A stretch of 33,506 nucleotides of DNA from Clostridia bacterium (GTDB lineage: Bacteria; Bacillota; Clostridia; Lachnospirales; Lachnospiraceae). Numbering within the stretch: position 1 is the first letter of the stretch; every line of letters starts with the position of its first letter. The stretch covers positions 1 through 33,506 of the forward strand of contig CAJTFE010000047.1 of NCBI GenBank assembly GCA_910575725.1. Reading direction: 5' to 3'. Position numbers and translations under genes: made by a program. The notes beneath the pieces are model-generated. The model had not been told where the DNA came from, searched no databases, and saw only the letters and a list, made by a program, of their open reading frames with translations. Of the stretch, positions 16,486 to 24,977 are shown one piece after another.

Positions 16486-17367
16486 TTGAGAAAAAGACCA
16501 GATGGGAGGCTTCAGACACAGATGGACATGCTCAGTTGGATAATTACCGCCTTAATAGCAGGCGTTTTTCTGTTAGACATAGCAAAGCTGTTCCTTAAGG
16601 AGCCTGTGGAAGAAGAACAAAGCTTTCGGATGATTGATATTGGAAAAAGTATGACCATCGGTTCTCGGGAGGTGCAGGAGGATCAGGTTGGAACGGCAGA
16701 AACATCAGCCGGAGTTATGGCGGTGCTGGCAGACGGAGCCGGGAAGGCATATGGAGGCCGGATAGCCAGCCGTATTGCGGTAGATACCTGCATTGATATA
16801 TTTAAGGATTACAATGCCTTTCATAATCCACAGCACTATTTCCGAAAGGCCTTTCATTGTGCGAATAGAGAGATTCTCAAAGCCTTGGGAGATGAGAACC
16901 GGGGAACGGCCAGCGTGGGCTGCGTGCTTGTCTCAAAGGGGCTTTTGTATTATTCCCTGGCAGGGAATGTAGGAATCTATGTATACCGGGAAGGGAATCT
17001 TGTGCCGGTTTCCTCCGGTCATACCATTGCAGTGCTGGCCGAGGAAAGATTTCGGGAAGGAAAGCTCTCCCGGGAGGATGCCCTTAAGCTGCTTCACAAT
17101 AAGCGGATCTACAACTACCTGGGACAGGACGGCTTCCGGGACATGGAGCTTTTTGATGCGCCTGTACGGATGAAGCAGGGGGATATCGTGGTTCTGATGA
17201 GTGACGGCCTCTACGAGCTGATCGGAACAAGAGAGCTGGAAGCAGTTCTTTTGGGGGCTTCGAGCTGTCAGAAAAAAGCCTATGACCTGATTGAACTCGT
17301 AAATCAGAATCCCGGGGAAATAAAGGATAATGCCAGCGTGATCCTGCTGGGGATAGACGAGGCTTAA
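16486..17367 (+). CDS. Membrane PP2C-type Ser/Thr phosphatase
   Basis: The protein has 293 residues from a TTG with a weak ribosome binding site; an ATG at 16522 is an alternative start. One membrane helix lies at about 16 to 36. The PP2C domain keeps the metal-binding acids: D66 (VQEDQVG), D83 (LADGAG), D240 (LMSDGLYE) and D281 (IKDNASV). It also has GTASVGCVL and AGNVGIYVYR. It should be an active Mg/Mn-dependent phosphatase acting on the cytoplasmic side. Context (two FHA genes before it, VgrG/PAAR genes after) fits the PppA role of type VI systems, which opposes a Thr kinase. Confidence 0.9.
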   Translation: MRKRPDGRLQTQMDMLSWIITALIAGVFLLDIAKLFLKEPVEEEQSFRMIDIGKSMTIGSREVQEDQVGTAETSAGVMAVLADGAGKAYGGRIASRIAVDTCIDIFKDYNAFHNPQHYFRKAFHCANREILKALGDENRGTASVGCVLVSKGLLYYSLAGNVGIYVYREGNLVPVSSGHTIAVLAEERFREGKLSREDALKLLHNKRIYNYLGQDGFRDMELFDAPVRMKQGDIVVLMSDGLYELIGTRELEAVLLGASSCQKKAYDLIELVNQNPGEIKDNASVILLGIDEA

Positions 17368-17371
17368 ACTT

Positions 17372-19129
17372 ATGAGAAAACAAAATTCAGAATTTAAGAC
17401 AGCCTTTACTTCGGAGGCAGGACGGGATCTGAAAAACACCGATTATTTTGGATTTGTGGAACTGGACGATTTTGCCTGCTATGTGATGGCGGACGGGATA
17501 GATGATCAGGCAGATGCGGTCAGCGCCCGTCTGGCCGTGGCAGCGGCCGTCAGCGCCTTTTCGGAAGCACCCTCCATGAAAAAGCGCACCATGCAGGCAT
17601 GTCTTGCAGCAGCCAACCGGGCACTGCTGGAAGCAAAGAGCAAAAATAAGCTGAAAGCTTCCATTCTCATTGTCCTTACAAATTATGTAAAGTTCCGGTA
17701 CGGACAGGCCGGAAATATCCGCTTAAGGCTGTGCAGGGACGGCTTTACCAGGCTGCGGTCTCTGGATCAGTCCCTGACCGCGGATCTGGTCCGTGAGGAA
17801 AAGGTTGAACCGGATAAGGTGGCAGTCCATGAAGAGCGGAACAACCTGTTCGCTTATCTGGGAAAAGAAAAGGAATTTTATCCGTTTGTTTCGAAAAAAT
17901 TCAAGCTTTTAAGCGGAGACGTGATTGCGCTCTATACAAGAGGCATCTGGGAAAACATTGATGAGGGGGAGTTGAAAGATGCCTTTGAAGAGGCATCGGA
18001 GGAACCACGGGAACTGGTAGACAATGTGGAGGATCTGCTTTTATCCAGGCAGCCGGAGGCTCTTGGAAAATATACTTTCGCAGCCCTGTTCATCAACAAG
18101 GTTTTTACAGATCCCAATAAAAAGCGCAGAATCCGCCGGATAATTATGATTACAATCCCCATTCTCCTGATGCTGGCTGTGCTTACAACCATTCTGGTTT
18201 TCCGGTACAGAAAAAGGGAAGAGAAGCGCGTACAGATGGAGCTTGGTTATACAGATACCATCGAGTATGTCCAGGCGGATAATTATGTCCGTGCCCTGGA
18301 GCGGTGCCAGGAGGCATCGGAGCTTGCAAAGGAGCTGAAAAATGCCAGGATGCAGAAGGAGCTTGGGAATTATCAAAAGCTGATAGAAGCTGTTCTTTCC
18401 GCACAGGAGCAGTTAGAAGCTGAAAAATACGGAGAGGCACAGAAGCTGTACCAGGAGGCTTCCAACCGTTCCGCCTATGTGGATCATGCAGGGCTTGATT
18501 ATATCAATGACAGGCTGGCTCTTACAGCGTCGTATATTACGGTTTACGATTTGATAAGCCTTGGAGACACGCTGGCACAGAATCTCCAGTATGACAAGGC
18601 GGAAGAAAAATACCTGGAAGCCAAAGCCATTGCCGGAAAGATCTATTTTGACGCAGGCCGCACAATGGCGATGGAGGCCCTGGAAAAGCTTTACGAGGAT
18701 CAGAAGGCGGAAAAAGAAGCGGAGGAAGAAGAGCGCAAAGCCCTCCTTGCACAGCAGGAATCCGGAGCCAACTATACGGCCCAGGGAGACGCTGCCTTTG
18801 CCCAGGGGGATTATGAAAGTGCAAAGGTATACTATACTTCGGCCCGGCAGGTCTACCAGGAGATGGAGGATGACATCCAGTGTAGAGCGGCGGAGGAAAA
18901 GCTTGCCTCTGCAGAGAAAAAAATCTCCGAGCAGGACACAAAAAAGCAGGAGGCGGAAGACTTTGTGAAGCAGGCGGAAGCAGCCTCGGATGCTCAGGAT
19001 TTTGTGACGGCGAAAACCTGTTATCTTGTTGCAAAGGATATTTATGCTTCTCTGAAAATGGAGGACGAGGTGGAGGGACTTACCCGGAAAATGGAGGTTC
19101 TTGATATCAAGGCCGGATTGGCGGAATGA
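17372..19129 (+). CDS. PP2C-like pseudophosphatase with membrane span and helical repeat tail
   Basis: The protein has 585 residues. Residues 10 to about 245 follow the PP2C fold but are altered: ADGIDD at about 40 keeps one Asp, while the SDG motif is YTRG at 188 to 191, so a metal ligand is gone and catalysis is unlikely. A membrane helix spans about 257 to 282 (IMITIPILLMLAVLTTILVF), flanked by Arg/Lys. The C-terminal 300 residues are Glu/Ala/Lys-rich helices with TPR-like pairs (YVRALERCQEA, YGEAQKLYQEA, YDKAEEKYLEA, YESAKVYYTSA, FVTAKTCYLVA). The tail would lie outside the membrane and may hold a binding surface. It begins 4 bases after the active phosphatase, so the two likely work as a pair. 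Confidence 0.85.
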   Translation: MRKQNSEFKTAFTSEAGRDLKNTDYFGFVELDDFACYVMADGIDDQADAVSARLAVAAAVSAFSEAPSMKKRTMQACLAAANRALLEAKSKNKLKASILIVLTNYVKFRYGQAGNIRLRLCRDGFTRLRSLDQSLTADLVREEKVEPDKVAVHEERNNLFAYLGKEKEFYPFVSKKFKLLSGDVIALYTRGIWENIDEGELKDAFEEASEEPRELVDNVEDLLLSRQPEALGKYTFAALFINKVFTDPNKKRRIRRIIMITIPILLMLAVLTTILVFRYRKREEKRVQMELGYTDTIEYVQADNYVRALERCQEASELAKELKNARMQKELGNYQKLIEAVLSAQEQLEAEKYGEAQKLYQEASNRSAYVDHAGLDYINDRLALTASYITVYDLISLGDTLAQNLQYDKAEEKYLEAKAIAGKIYFDAGRTMAMEALEKLYEDQKAEKEAEEEERKALLAQQESGANYTAQGDAAFAQGDYESAKVYYTSARQVYQEMEDDIQCRAAEEKLASAEKKISEQDTKKQEAEDFVKQAEAASDAQDFVTAKTCYLVAKDIYASLKMEDEVEGLTRKMEVLDIKAGLAE

Positions 19130-19225
19130 CAGGAGCTTATGCTCACTTGTAACTGGTAACGAACAGGATACCGAAAGTTTCAAAGTTAAGCGGCCTGTGG
19201 GAATAACAGCAAAGAGGGAAAATAT

Positions 19226-20533
19226 ATGGCAGCCGGTGAGAAATTCGATATGAAGGAATACATAGAAAAAAGAATGATGGAGCTTGAAGATCCGGGGGAG
19301 CGCAGGCTGTTTAAAAAAATGACAGGAGAGATTCTCTTCGATTTGTATGAGTACAACCGGAAGGCGTATGAGAGTCTGGAAAAACGGATTCTGGAGGAAT
19401 ACAGCCCCAGGCAGAATCAGTATACGGTATATAGCACCATCATAGAACGGAGCCGGTGTGACATCACCGATTCCTTTCTGCAGCCTATGTGCCCCGGGGA
19501 TATGAAAAAAGAGCCGATACAGTGCCAGGATGTCTGCCAGGCGTTGTCGGAGAACCGGCCTATGGTGGTTGATACGGTCTTTTTTAAGGGAAGCGCATCG
19601 GAGATATATGAGCTTCTTTCCCAGGAAGAACGCCGTTTTCAAGGTACGGTTCGGACAGACACAGGGGAATACCCGGCCGACTTTACCTTAAGACGGAACA
19701 AAAAATATCTTCAGACGGCAGAAGAACTCTATCCGGTCTTTGCCCTCAATGGACGCACTTGGCTTACGGTATGCACGGCCTATCTTACAAAGATGTTAGA
19801 TGTATGTCTTTGGAAGGCGGAGGGAATGGAAAAAGAGGGGGAGATCCTTGAAATCCGTGCGGACTTTGAAGAATACGGGGAGCAGATACTGCCGGATATG
19901 ATTCCCCTGTGGAATCTTTCGGAGCTGACAGAAAAGACAAGCACCTATCCCATACCCTGTATTGATCAGATTCATTACGAACACCGGATCTTCGCCCAGC
20001 GCCTGCGGACGGATTGCGAGTATCTGATCCAGAATATGGACATGGAGGTGACAGGCATCCGCCGGTTAAACGGGGACTTATACATCACCTGTCCAAAGGA
20101 GCAGCCTTGTGTGTGGAAGCTGTACCAGGCATCCGTTCCGGAGGGCCGGGAACGGTATACCTACCCGGTGCTTTCCAACCAATATAAAGAGACCTTTTCC
20201 GGCAGCATAACGGGGATGTTTCAGAGAAGCATCAAAACAAGGGCGGAGCTGGGAAGGCTGATAGAAGCCTTTGAATACGGGGACTACGTAACCTTTCAGG
20301 ACGTCCGGGTGGAAAACAGCATTCCGCCGGAATGTATCCCCTGTAATTATAACATGGATGGATTTATAGCGGACGAATTCCGCACAGGAAGCCGCCGGCA
20401 GGTTCTTGTGATTGAATTTGCAGGAAGGGCTTTCGGAAGCTTTCTGACTGAGGATATTATGAGCTTCCTGGTCACTCAGATACAGCGGATTTTTCCGGAT
20501 TATCATTGTGTGGGCAGATTGGCTCCGAAGTGA
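19226..20533 (+). CDS. Unrecognised cluster protein, possible structural component
   Basis: The protein has 435 residues, no membrane span and no signal peptide. I do not recognise a domain. It starts with a charged helical region (KEYIEKRMMELEDPGERRLF) and continues with a mixed alpha/beta body; recognisable stretches are VFALNGRTWLTVCTAYLTKML and the C-terminal VLVIEFAGRAFGSFLTEDIM. The start codon follows AGAGGGAAAATAT. It lies between the phosphatase pair and the Hsp70-like gene in one orientation. A baseplate or adaptor role in the injection system is an inference from neighbours only. Confidence 0.7.
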   Translation: MAAGEKFDMKEYIEKRMMELEDPGERRLFKKMTGEILFDLYEYNRKAYESLEKRILEEYSPRQNQYTVYSTIIERSRCDITDSFLQPMCPGDMKKEPIQCQDVCQALSENRPMVVDTVFFKGSASEIYELLSQEERRFQGTVRTDTGEYPADFTLRRNKKYLQTAEELYPVFALNGRTWLTVCTAYLTKMLDVCLWKAEGMEKEGEILEIRADFEEYGEQILPDMIPLWNLSELTEKTSTYPIPCIDQIHYEHRIFAQRLRTDCEYLIQNMDMEVTGIRRLNGDLYITCPKEQPCVWKLYQASVPEGRERYTYPVLSNQYKETFSGSITGMFQRSIKTRAELGRLIEAFEYGDYVTFQDVRVENSIPPECIPCNYNMDGFIADEFRTGSRRQVLVIEFAGRAFGSFLTEDIMSFLVTQIQRIFPDYHCVGRLAPK

Positions 20534-20564
20534 TATTACGGAACTGGAATATTACGGAACTGGA
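20533..20564 (+). repeat. Two tandem 16-base direct repeats
   Basis: ATATTACGGAACTGGA occurs twice in a row (20533 to 20548 and 20549 to 20564), between two cluster genes. A related word (ATATTGTGGAACTGGAAT) occurs at 23937 to 23954 in another gap of the same operon. Confidence 0.8.
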
Positions 20565-20578
20565 ATGGAGGCGGCGGC

Positions 20579-21289
20579 TTGAATTTTATGTGGGATATGG
20601 CAATTCGAGCAGGAGAACAGGGGAGGCCGGAACAGGAGCTGTTTTTCTGCCAGGCAAAGGAGTACAGCCCGTTTTTTGAGCCGGCATTCCCCTGCCTGAA
20701 TGAGACAAAGGTGGAAAACGGCAGGATTGAACTGAACCTTCTGTACCGCTTTGCGGATATCTTCCAGGATATCCTGGCATGGGAAGGGGAGGAGCAGGAG
20801 ACGGGTGCATATGCCCAGTTTCGTGACTTTTTTATTGATGCCGTGCTGCATGCCATTTTATATACCGATTTGAGGGACGGCCTTACAAGAAGAGAGGTTT
20901 CTATAAGAAAGATACAAGAAGAACTTTTGGATGGAAGCTTCTTTCGGGGAGCGGCCGGGGATTTTGCCGGGATGGACGCAGGGGAACAGTACCGCCTGGC
21001 ATCTCTGGTATTGAGCCAGATGGAGACAGGATCGTCCCTGGGTATGTTTCGAAGAGCCTTAAAGATTCTTTATCCAAAATGTCTGTTATATCAATTCAGA
21101 GAGGACGGGAAAAAGCTGATTCTCTATATTGGCATGGAGGGGACAGAGACAGAAAAAAGCCGGTTCCGATTTGTGGAAACCATGTTTCTGCCTGTAGGGT
21201 ATGAGCTTAAAGTATTCTGGAAATATCACTTCGGCATTGTCGGGATAGAAGGAACCATGAGACTTGGCGAGACGGCCCTTTATGAATGA
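20579..21289 (+). CDS. Unrecognised cluster protein with conserved-looking C-terminus
   Basis: The protein has 236 residues from a TTG with GGAGG upstream; ATG at 20588 is an alternative start. It is a soluble alpha/beta protein with no known motif that I can name. The C-terminal part (RFRFVETMFLPVGYELKVFW, then YHFGIVGIEGTMRLGE) looks like a structural beta domain, as in phage or injection-system baseplate proteins, but this is only a resemblance. It ends 22 bases before the Hsp70-like gene. Confidence 0.65.
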   Translation: MNFMWDMAIRAGEQGRPEQELFFCQAKEYSPFFEPAFPCLNETKVENGRIELNLLYRFADIFQDILAWEGEEQETGAYAQFRDFFIDAVLHAILYTDLRDGLTRREVSIRKIQEELLDGSFFRGAAGDFAGMDAGEQYRLASLVLSQMETGSSLGMFRRALKILYPKCLLYQFREDGKKLILYIGMEGTETEKSRFRFVETMFLPVGYELKVFWKYHFGIVGIEGTMRLGETALYE

Positions 21290-21311
21290 ACGGGAAAGGG
21301 AGAGAAAAGTC

Positions 21312-23921
21312 ATGGACAGATATACATATACCTTGAAGCAGGAAGGGGACAAAAAAGAAAGTCGCCTGTATAGCAGAACGGAGCTGGAGCTTATGACGGC
21401 CTTCCAGCTGCGGGATATCTGCTGGAGGGAGCGTATTATCAACGGAATCCAGGCATCTATGGACCGGGATGAGCTGATCCGTCAGATTATGAGGTTCCGG
21501 GGGAGAAAAGAGCATCTGTTCATCACAAGCTACAGCCGGGAGGGAACCAGGCGCATTGAGGAGCTGCTTTCCAGGAGTCGGATTCAGATCTTTCCGGAAG
21601 CCTTAAGAGGGTGTGCGAAAATCATCGCTTATAACGGTATCGGCATTACCTGCCGGGACGGCTTTTCCATCGGCTATCGAGAGGATATGGAAGATACCAA
21701 TGCTTTTTTGGTGAGCGGAAACCAGATCTGTGCCGTATTCCAGCTTCGTACGTATAAAGGGCAGAAGGACAGGCTGTATCTAACGAAGGAAGCCTCCTTA
21801 ACCTGTACGGAAGCCGCTGTGAAAAGCTACCGGCTTTACTGTATGAACCGCGCCCAGTCCGACCTCCTGTATCGTCTCTACAAAGAAGACTGTGGAATGT
21901 ACCCGGAACATCTGGATTTTTATGAGGCTCCTGTTATGGACTTTCAGGTAAGAGAGCTTTTCCGGATGGATATGCCCCTGGCCATTGATTTCGGAACCAC
22001 CAATACAACGGCAGGCATTTACCTGGATTCCGGCTATATCGAAGGCCTGGACGGAGATCCGGCCGTAGGGTATCTGAAAGAGAACGAGGCAAATTATGTT
22101 ACGTATTTAAGGGAGGACGGAAAAGAGACGCCTTTACTCCCTTCGGCAGCCGGCGTGCTGCATATCCGTGGGGATAAGGTGCAGTATGTGTTCGGCCATG
22201 AGGCGGACCGCCTGTTCCATTCCAGCTATATTGATGAGGGTTTCTGCATTTTTTATGACATGAAGCGGTGGATCAGCGATCCTGATAAAGAGGAAGAACT
22301 GGTAGATCGGGAGGGGAGGCGCTGTTTTGTAAAGCGCAGGGAGATCATCCGGGCTTTCCTGCAGTACGTGATTGACTGTGCAACCCAGAGGTTCAAGTGC
22401 CGTTTTGAGCGCCTGCATCTGTCAGCGCCCGTGAAGCAGAAGCGGCTCTTTGCGCGGCTTTATAAAGAGATTCTTCCGGAGTATCAGATTATGGAAGAGG
22501 AGGACATGCTGGACGAGGGCGTGGCGGTGCTCTACAATTCCATATCCGAGCTGATCGCGCAGAACCGTTTTCAAAATAACGAGGAGCTTAAGGCTCTGAT
22601 TATCGACTGCGGCGGCGGAACTACGGATCTGTCCTCCAGCCGGTTTTCCATCACCAACCGGAGGATTTCCTACGGTATCCGCATTGCGACGGCTTATGAG
22701 AATGGGGATACGGATTTCGGTGGAAACAATCTGACCTACCGGGTGATGGAGCTTTTGAAAACCGCTTTGGCCTGTGAGCTGGGCGTGTTGGAGGGGTGTG
22801 GGATAGAAGAGATCCTGGAAGCTATGGGGACGGATATCTTCCGGCGTGTGGATGAGGAAGGGCCGGAGGGCGTTTATAAAGAACTAGATCGGGAATATGG
22901 GAGGGCAGAAGCCGTCATTCCTACCAGGTTCAAGGATTATGAGCACAGGAGCAACCGGGAGTACTTTGCGGTGAAAAACAACTTTTATTTTCTCTTTCAG
23001 CTTGCGGAGGAAATAAAAAAGACCTTTTACGGAAGGAAGGAGGCACTCCGGATAGCTGTAAGCACGGTTCCCATTGAGGAGTCCGGAACAGTCTGCGTGC
23101 TGGCCGACCGGTTTAAGCTGTCGGTCTGTGAGGAAGGCGGCCTTAAGGTTCGGAAAGATATTCCCACGGTGTATTTCAGTGTCAATCAGCTGAACCGCCT
23201 GCTGAAAGGGGATATCTACCGGATTGTAAAGCGTTTTATTGAAGAGCCTTATGAAAATGACAGGCTGCAGGAATATTCCATCATGCGTCTTACGGGGCAG
23301 TCCTGCAAGATCGAACTGTTCCGGGAGGCACTTAAGGAATTCATTCCGGGAAAGGTCATCGAATCCTCCGGACGCAGAGTCTCCGGGGAGGAGGACTACA
23401 GCCTTAAGCTGATGTGCCTGGACGGGGCCGTGAAATATATCAGGGACAAGCGGTTCGGGTATGCGGACATCAACATTACCAACGAACAGCCCGCTTTCCC
23501 CTACCTTGTGACGGCGGTCACCCATACGGGGGAGGAACGTGTGCTGATCCGCAGTCTCAACCGGACGCATACCAGGGGATTTATCTCCAGAACCATGACG
23601 GATCTGACGCTGCACCTGTACCTGAAGGATCTGAACGGGCAGGAACGCTGCAAGTACAGCTGCTTTTTCAATCCGGAGGAATTCCGCCCGGCAGAGGCGG
23701 AGGAAATCGGAGAGCTGTATGAAGGGCGGATACTCCAGGATGATATAGACGCCATTGTGGATCGGGAGATTCGCTCCTTTGTTCTGGCAGACGAGGAACG
23801 GTGGGGCTTCCGGGTGGTGCCCGTACTGCGTAAGGATGAGAAGCTGATGCTGGGGCCGGAAGAGTTCTTCCTCTTTGAGACGGAGAACTGGCTGACTAAC
23901 TTTTTTGACGGGACAAAATAG
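21312..23921 (+). CDS. Large Hsp70/actin-fold ATPase with a SAP-like N-terminus
   Basis: The protein has 869 residues. I chose the ATG at 21312, with GGGAG upstream; earlier in-frame starts at 21264 and 21282 overlap the previous gene. Residues about 20 to 55 (ELMTAFQLRDICWRERIING, then DELIRQIMRFRG) look like a SAP helix-loop-helix. The actin/Hsp70 ATPase core begins at about 222, with phosphate-1 loop AIDFGTTNTT (D226) and phosphate-2 loop IIDCGGGTTD (D432). It lacks the canonical C-terminal substrate domain and instead has a long end (NITNEQPAFPYLVTAV and beyond). With the DnaJ-like gene at the start of the cluster it may form a dedicated chaperone pair for assembly or disassembly. No AAA+ ATPase of ClpV type is seen, so a substitute role is possible but speculative. 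Confidence 0.83.
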   Translation: MDRYTYTLKQEGDKKESRLYSRTELELMTAFQLRDICWRERIINGIQASMDRDELIRQIMRFRGRKEHLFITSYSREGTRRIEELLSRSRIQIFPEALRGCAKIIAYNGIGITCRDGFSIGYREDMEDTNAFLVSGNQICAVFQLRTYKGQKDRLYLTKEASLTCTEAAVKSYRLYCMNRAQSDLLYRLYKEDCGMYPEHLDFYEAPVMDFQVRELFRMDMPLAIDFGTTNTTAGIYLDSGYIEGLDGDPAVGYLKENEANYVTYLREDGKETPLLPSAAGVLHIRGDKVQYVFGHEADRLFHSSYIDEGFCIFYDMKRWISDPDKEEELVDREGRRCFVKRREIIRAFLQYVIDCATQRFKCRFERLHLSAPVKQKRLFARLYKEILPEYQIMEEEDMLDEGVAVLYNSISELIAQNRFQNNEELKALIIDCGGGTTDLSSSRFSITNRRISYGIRIATAYENGDTDFGGNNLTYRVMELLKTALACELGVLEGCGIEEILEAMGTDIFRRVDEEGPEGVYKELDREYGRAEAVIPTRFKDYEHRSNREYFAVKNNFYFLFQLAEEIKKTFYGRKEALRIAVSTVPIEESGTVCVLADRFKLSVCEEGGLKVRKDIPTVYFSVNQLNRLLKGDIYRIVKRFIEEPYENDRLQEYSIMRLTGQSCKIELFREALKEFIPGKVIESSGRRVSGEEDYSLKLMCLDGAVKYIRDKRFGYADINITNEQPAFPYLVTAVTHTGEERVLIRSLNRTHTRGFISRTMTDLTLHLYLKDLNGQERCKYSCFFNPEEFRPAEAEEIGELYEGRILQDDIDAIVDREIRSFVLADEERWGFRVVPVLRKDEKLMLGPEEFFLFETENWLTNFFDGTK

Positions 23922-24025
23922 GATTGGTGTGAAGGGATATTGTGGAACTGGAATAGTCCAGCTAAGAAATGTCAATTGTTTTAGAAAAACATTTTTTGCT
24001 GGACGGCAAAGTCGCAAAGACGCAC

Positions 24026-24068
24026 GAGAGAAACTTTTATGAGAGCTTTTCTCATAAAAGTTTCTCTC
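24026..24068. repeat. Perfect 19-bp inverted repeat
   Basis: The left arm covers 24026 to 24044 (starting GAGAGAAACTTTTATGAGA), the loop is GCTTT, and the right arm 24050 to 24068 is its exact inverse complement. It is too long and perfect to be chance; no T run follows, so it is not a classical terminator on either strand. Confidence 0.85.
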
Positions 24069-24109
24069 ACAACCAGTGTGTCGAAGTGACTTTGCCCTTT
24101 AGTGCCGTT

Positions 24110-24128
24110 GCGCAGCGACTGTAAATAG
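24110..24128 (+). repeat. Conserved leader word, copy 1
   Basis: GCGCAGCGACTGTAAATAG lies directly before the ribosome binding site of the 24139 gene and matches 26201 to 26219 at 18 of 19 bases. Confidence 0.75.
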
Positions 24129-24138
24129 GAGGAGCAGG

Positions 24139-24918
24139 ATGCAGGTACAAGCGATACCGGTTTTCCGGGATGTTCACATATTGAGGAAGGGGATGCTGGA
24201 AGCTCTCTCGGATTATGCTTTCCGGGCCGATCAGCTTCTGTATCAGGGCTATGGGAACGGAATCCTCTCCGGATGCCGTCTTACAACCACCAAAGACCGG
24301 ATCATTCTGAATGAGGGCGTTGTTTTTCTGGATGGGCAGCTCATTCTGATAAAAGAACCTATGGAGACGGCCTACCATCCCACGAATACGACAACGGTGC
24401 TGAAGATCCATGTTTCCAAAGAGCAGATGGAGGACAGTCTTCTTTATCGGGAAATGGAGCTTCTGCTGACAGAGGACACGGAGCTTAAAAAGGGCGAGCT
24501 GGAGCTGTGCCGCTTCAAGCTCCAGGAAGGGGCGAAGCTCCGGTACTGGTATCAGGACTTCGAGGACCGCAGCACGGAGTTCGACACCCTGAACGTCATC
24601 CATGCGGCCCATGCGGCCAGGGGAGGGAGCACGCTGTCGCCGGAGATTACGGATGCTTTCGGGGAAGAGATGCTTCGGATGGAAGAGCTGACACCCCTGG
24701 ATGAATGCTTCTGCTTGCAGCTTCTGGGACAGGATCAGGCAGTCAGTCCGAGGATGCTTACAGCCTATATAGAGAGAAGAGGCAGGAAGAAGCTGTCCGA
24801 CCGGTCCAATCCGGCTCTTTACCAGGAACTGGCACAGATTTTGGCGGAGACAAGGAACAGCCAGGGAACCGGGAGAGGCCCGCAGCAGAAGAAGCGGTGG
24901 CGGATGAACATAGAGTAA
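24139..24918 (+). CDS. Possible tail-fibre or baseplate-like protein
   Basis: The protein has 259 residues; the ATG follows GGAGGAGC. No domain is firmly recognised. Residues 30 to 75 (GYGNGILSGCRLTTTKDRII, then LNEGVVFLDGQLILI) follow the G-x-LSG ... pGxxxxDG pattern of N-terminal beta domains of phage tail-fibre or baseplate proteins. The C-terminal half is helical and charged. It is the first gene after the hairpin gap and is followed by more unknown genes and then PAAR and VgrG, which fits a baseplate or fibre-attachment role. The pattern is short, so this is a working guess. Confidence 0.6.
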   Translation: MQVQAIPVFRDVHILRKGMLEALSDYAFRADQLLYQGYGNGILSGCRLTTTKDRIILNEGVVFLDGQLILIKEPMETAYHPTNTTTVLKIHVSKEQMEDSLLYREMELLLTEDTELKKGELELCRFKLQEGAKLRYWYQDFEDRSTEFDTLNVIHAAHAARGGSTLSPEITDAFGEEMLRMEELTPLDECFCLQLLGQDQAVSPRMLTAYIERRGRKKLSDRSNPALYQELAQILAETRNSQGTGRGPQQKKRWRMNIE

Positions 24919-24977
24919 GGAAGAGAGACGGTACTTCTGGCCGGATAAAAAGCAGCCGGAAGAGAGCGGAGGAGCGG

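Larger units (their letters stand above)
23922..24138. other. Intergenic region with long nested hairpins
   Basis: This 217-base gap splits the cluster. It holds a perfect 19-bp stem with a 5-base loop (24026 to 24068), enclosed by GGCAAAGTC (24005 to 24013) and its inverse complement GACTTTGCC (24088 to 24096). No promoter is obvious. It may end or slow transcription between the chaperone part and the effector part, or it may be a repeat element relic. Confidence 0.6.

Noticed and set aside
18413..19642. 409-residue frame on the minus strand
   Set aside because: It lies opposite the pseudophosphatase gene and the next cluster gene, both of which have clear domains or ribosome binding sites; it is the shadow of Glu/Lys-rich coding DNA.
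22884..24017. 377-residue frame on the minus strand
   Set aside because: It is antisense to the Hsp70-like gene, with no ribosome binding site and no recognisable motif.
24705..24977. Extended start of the 24978 gene
   Set aside because: It overlaps the 24139 gene by more than 200 bases, whereas the ATG at 24978 has a strong ribosome binding site.
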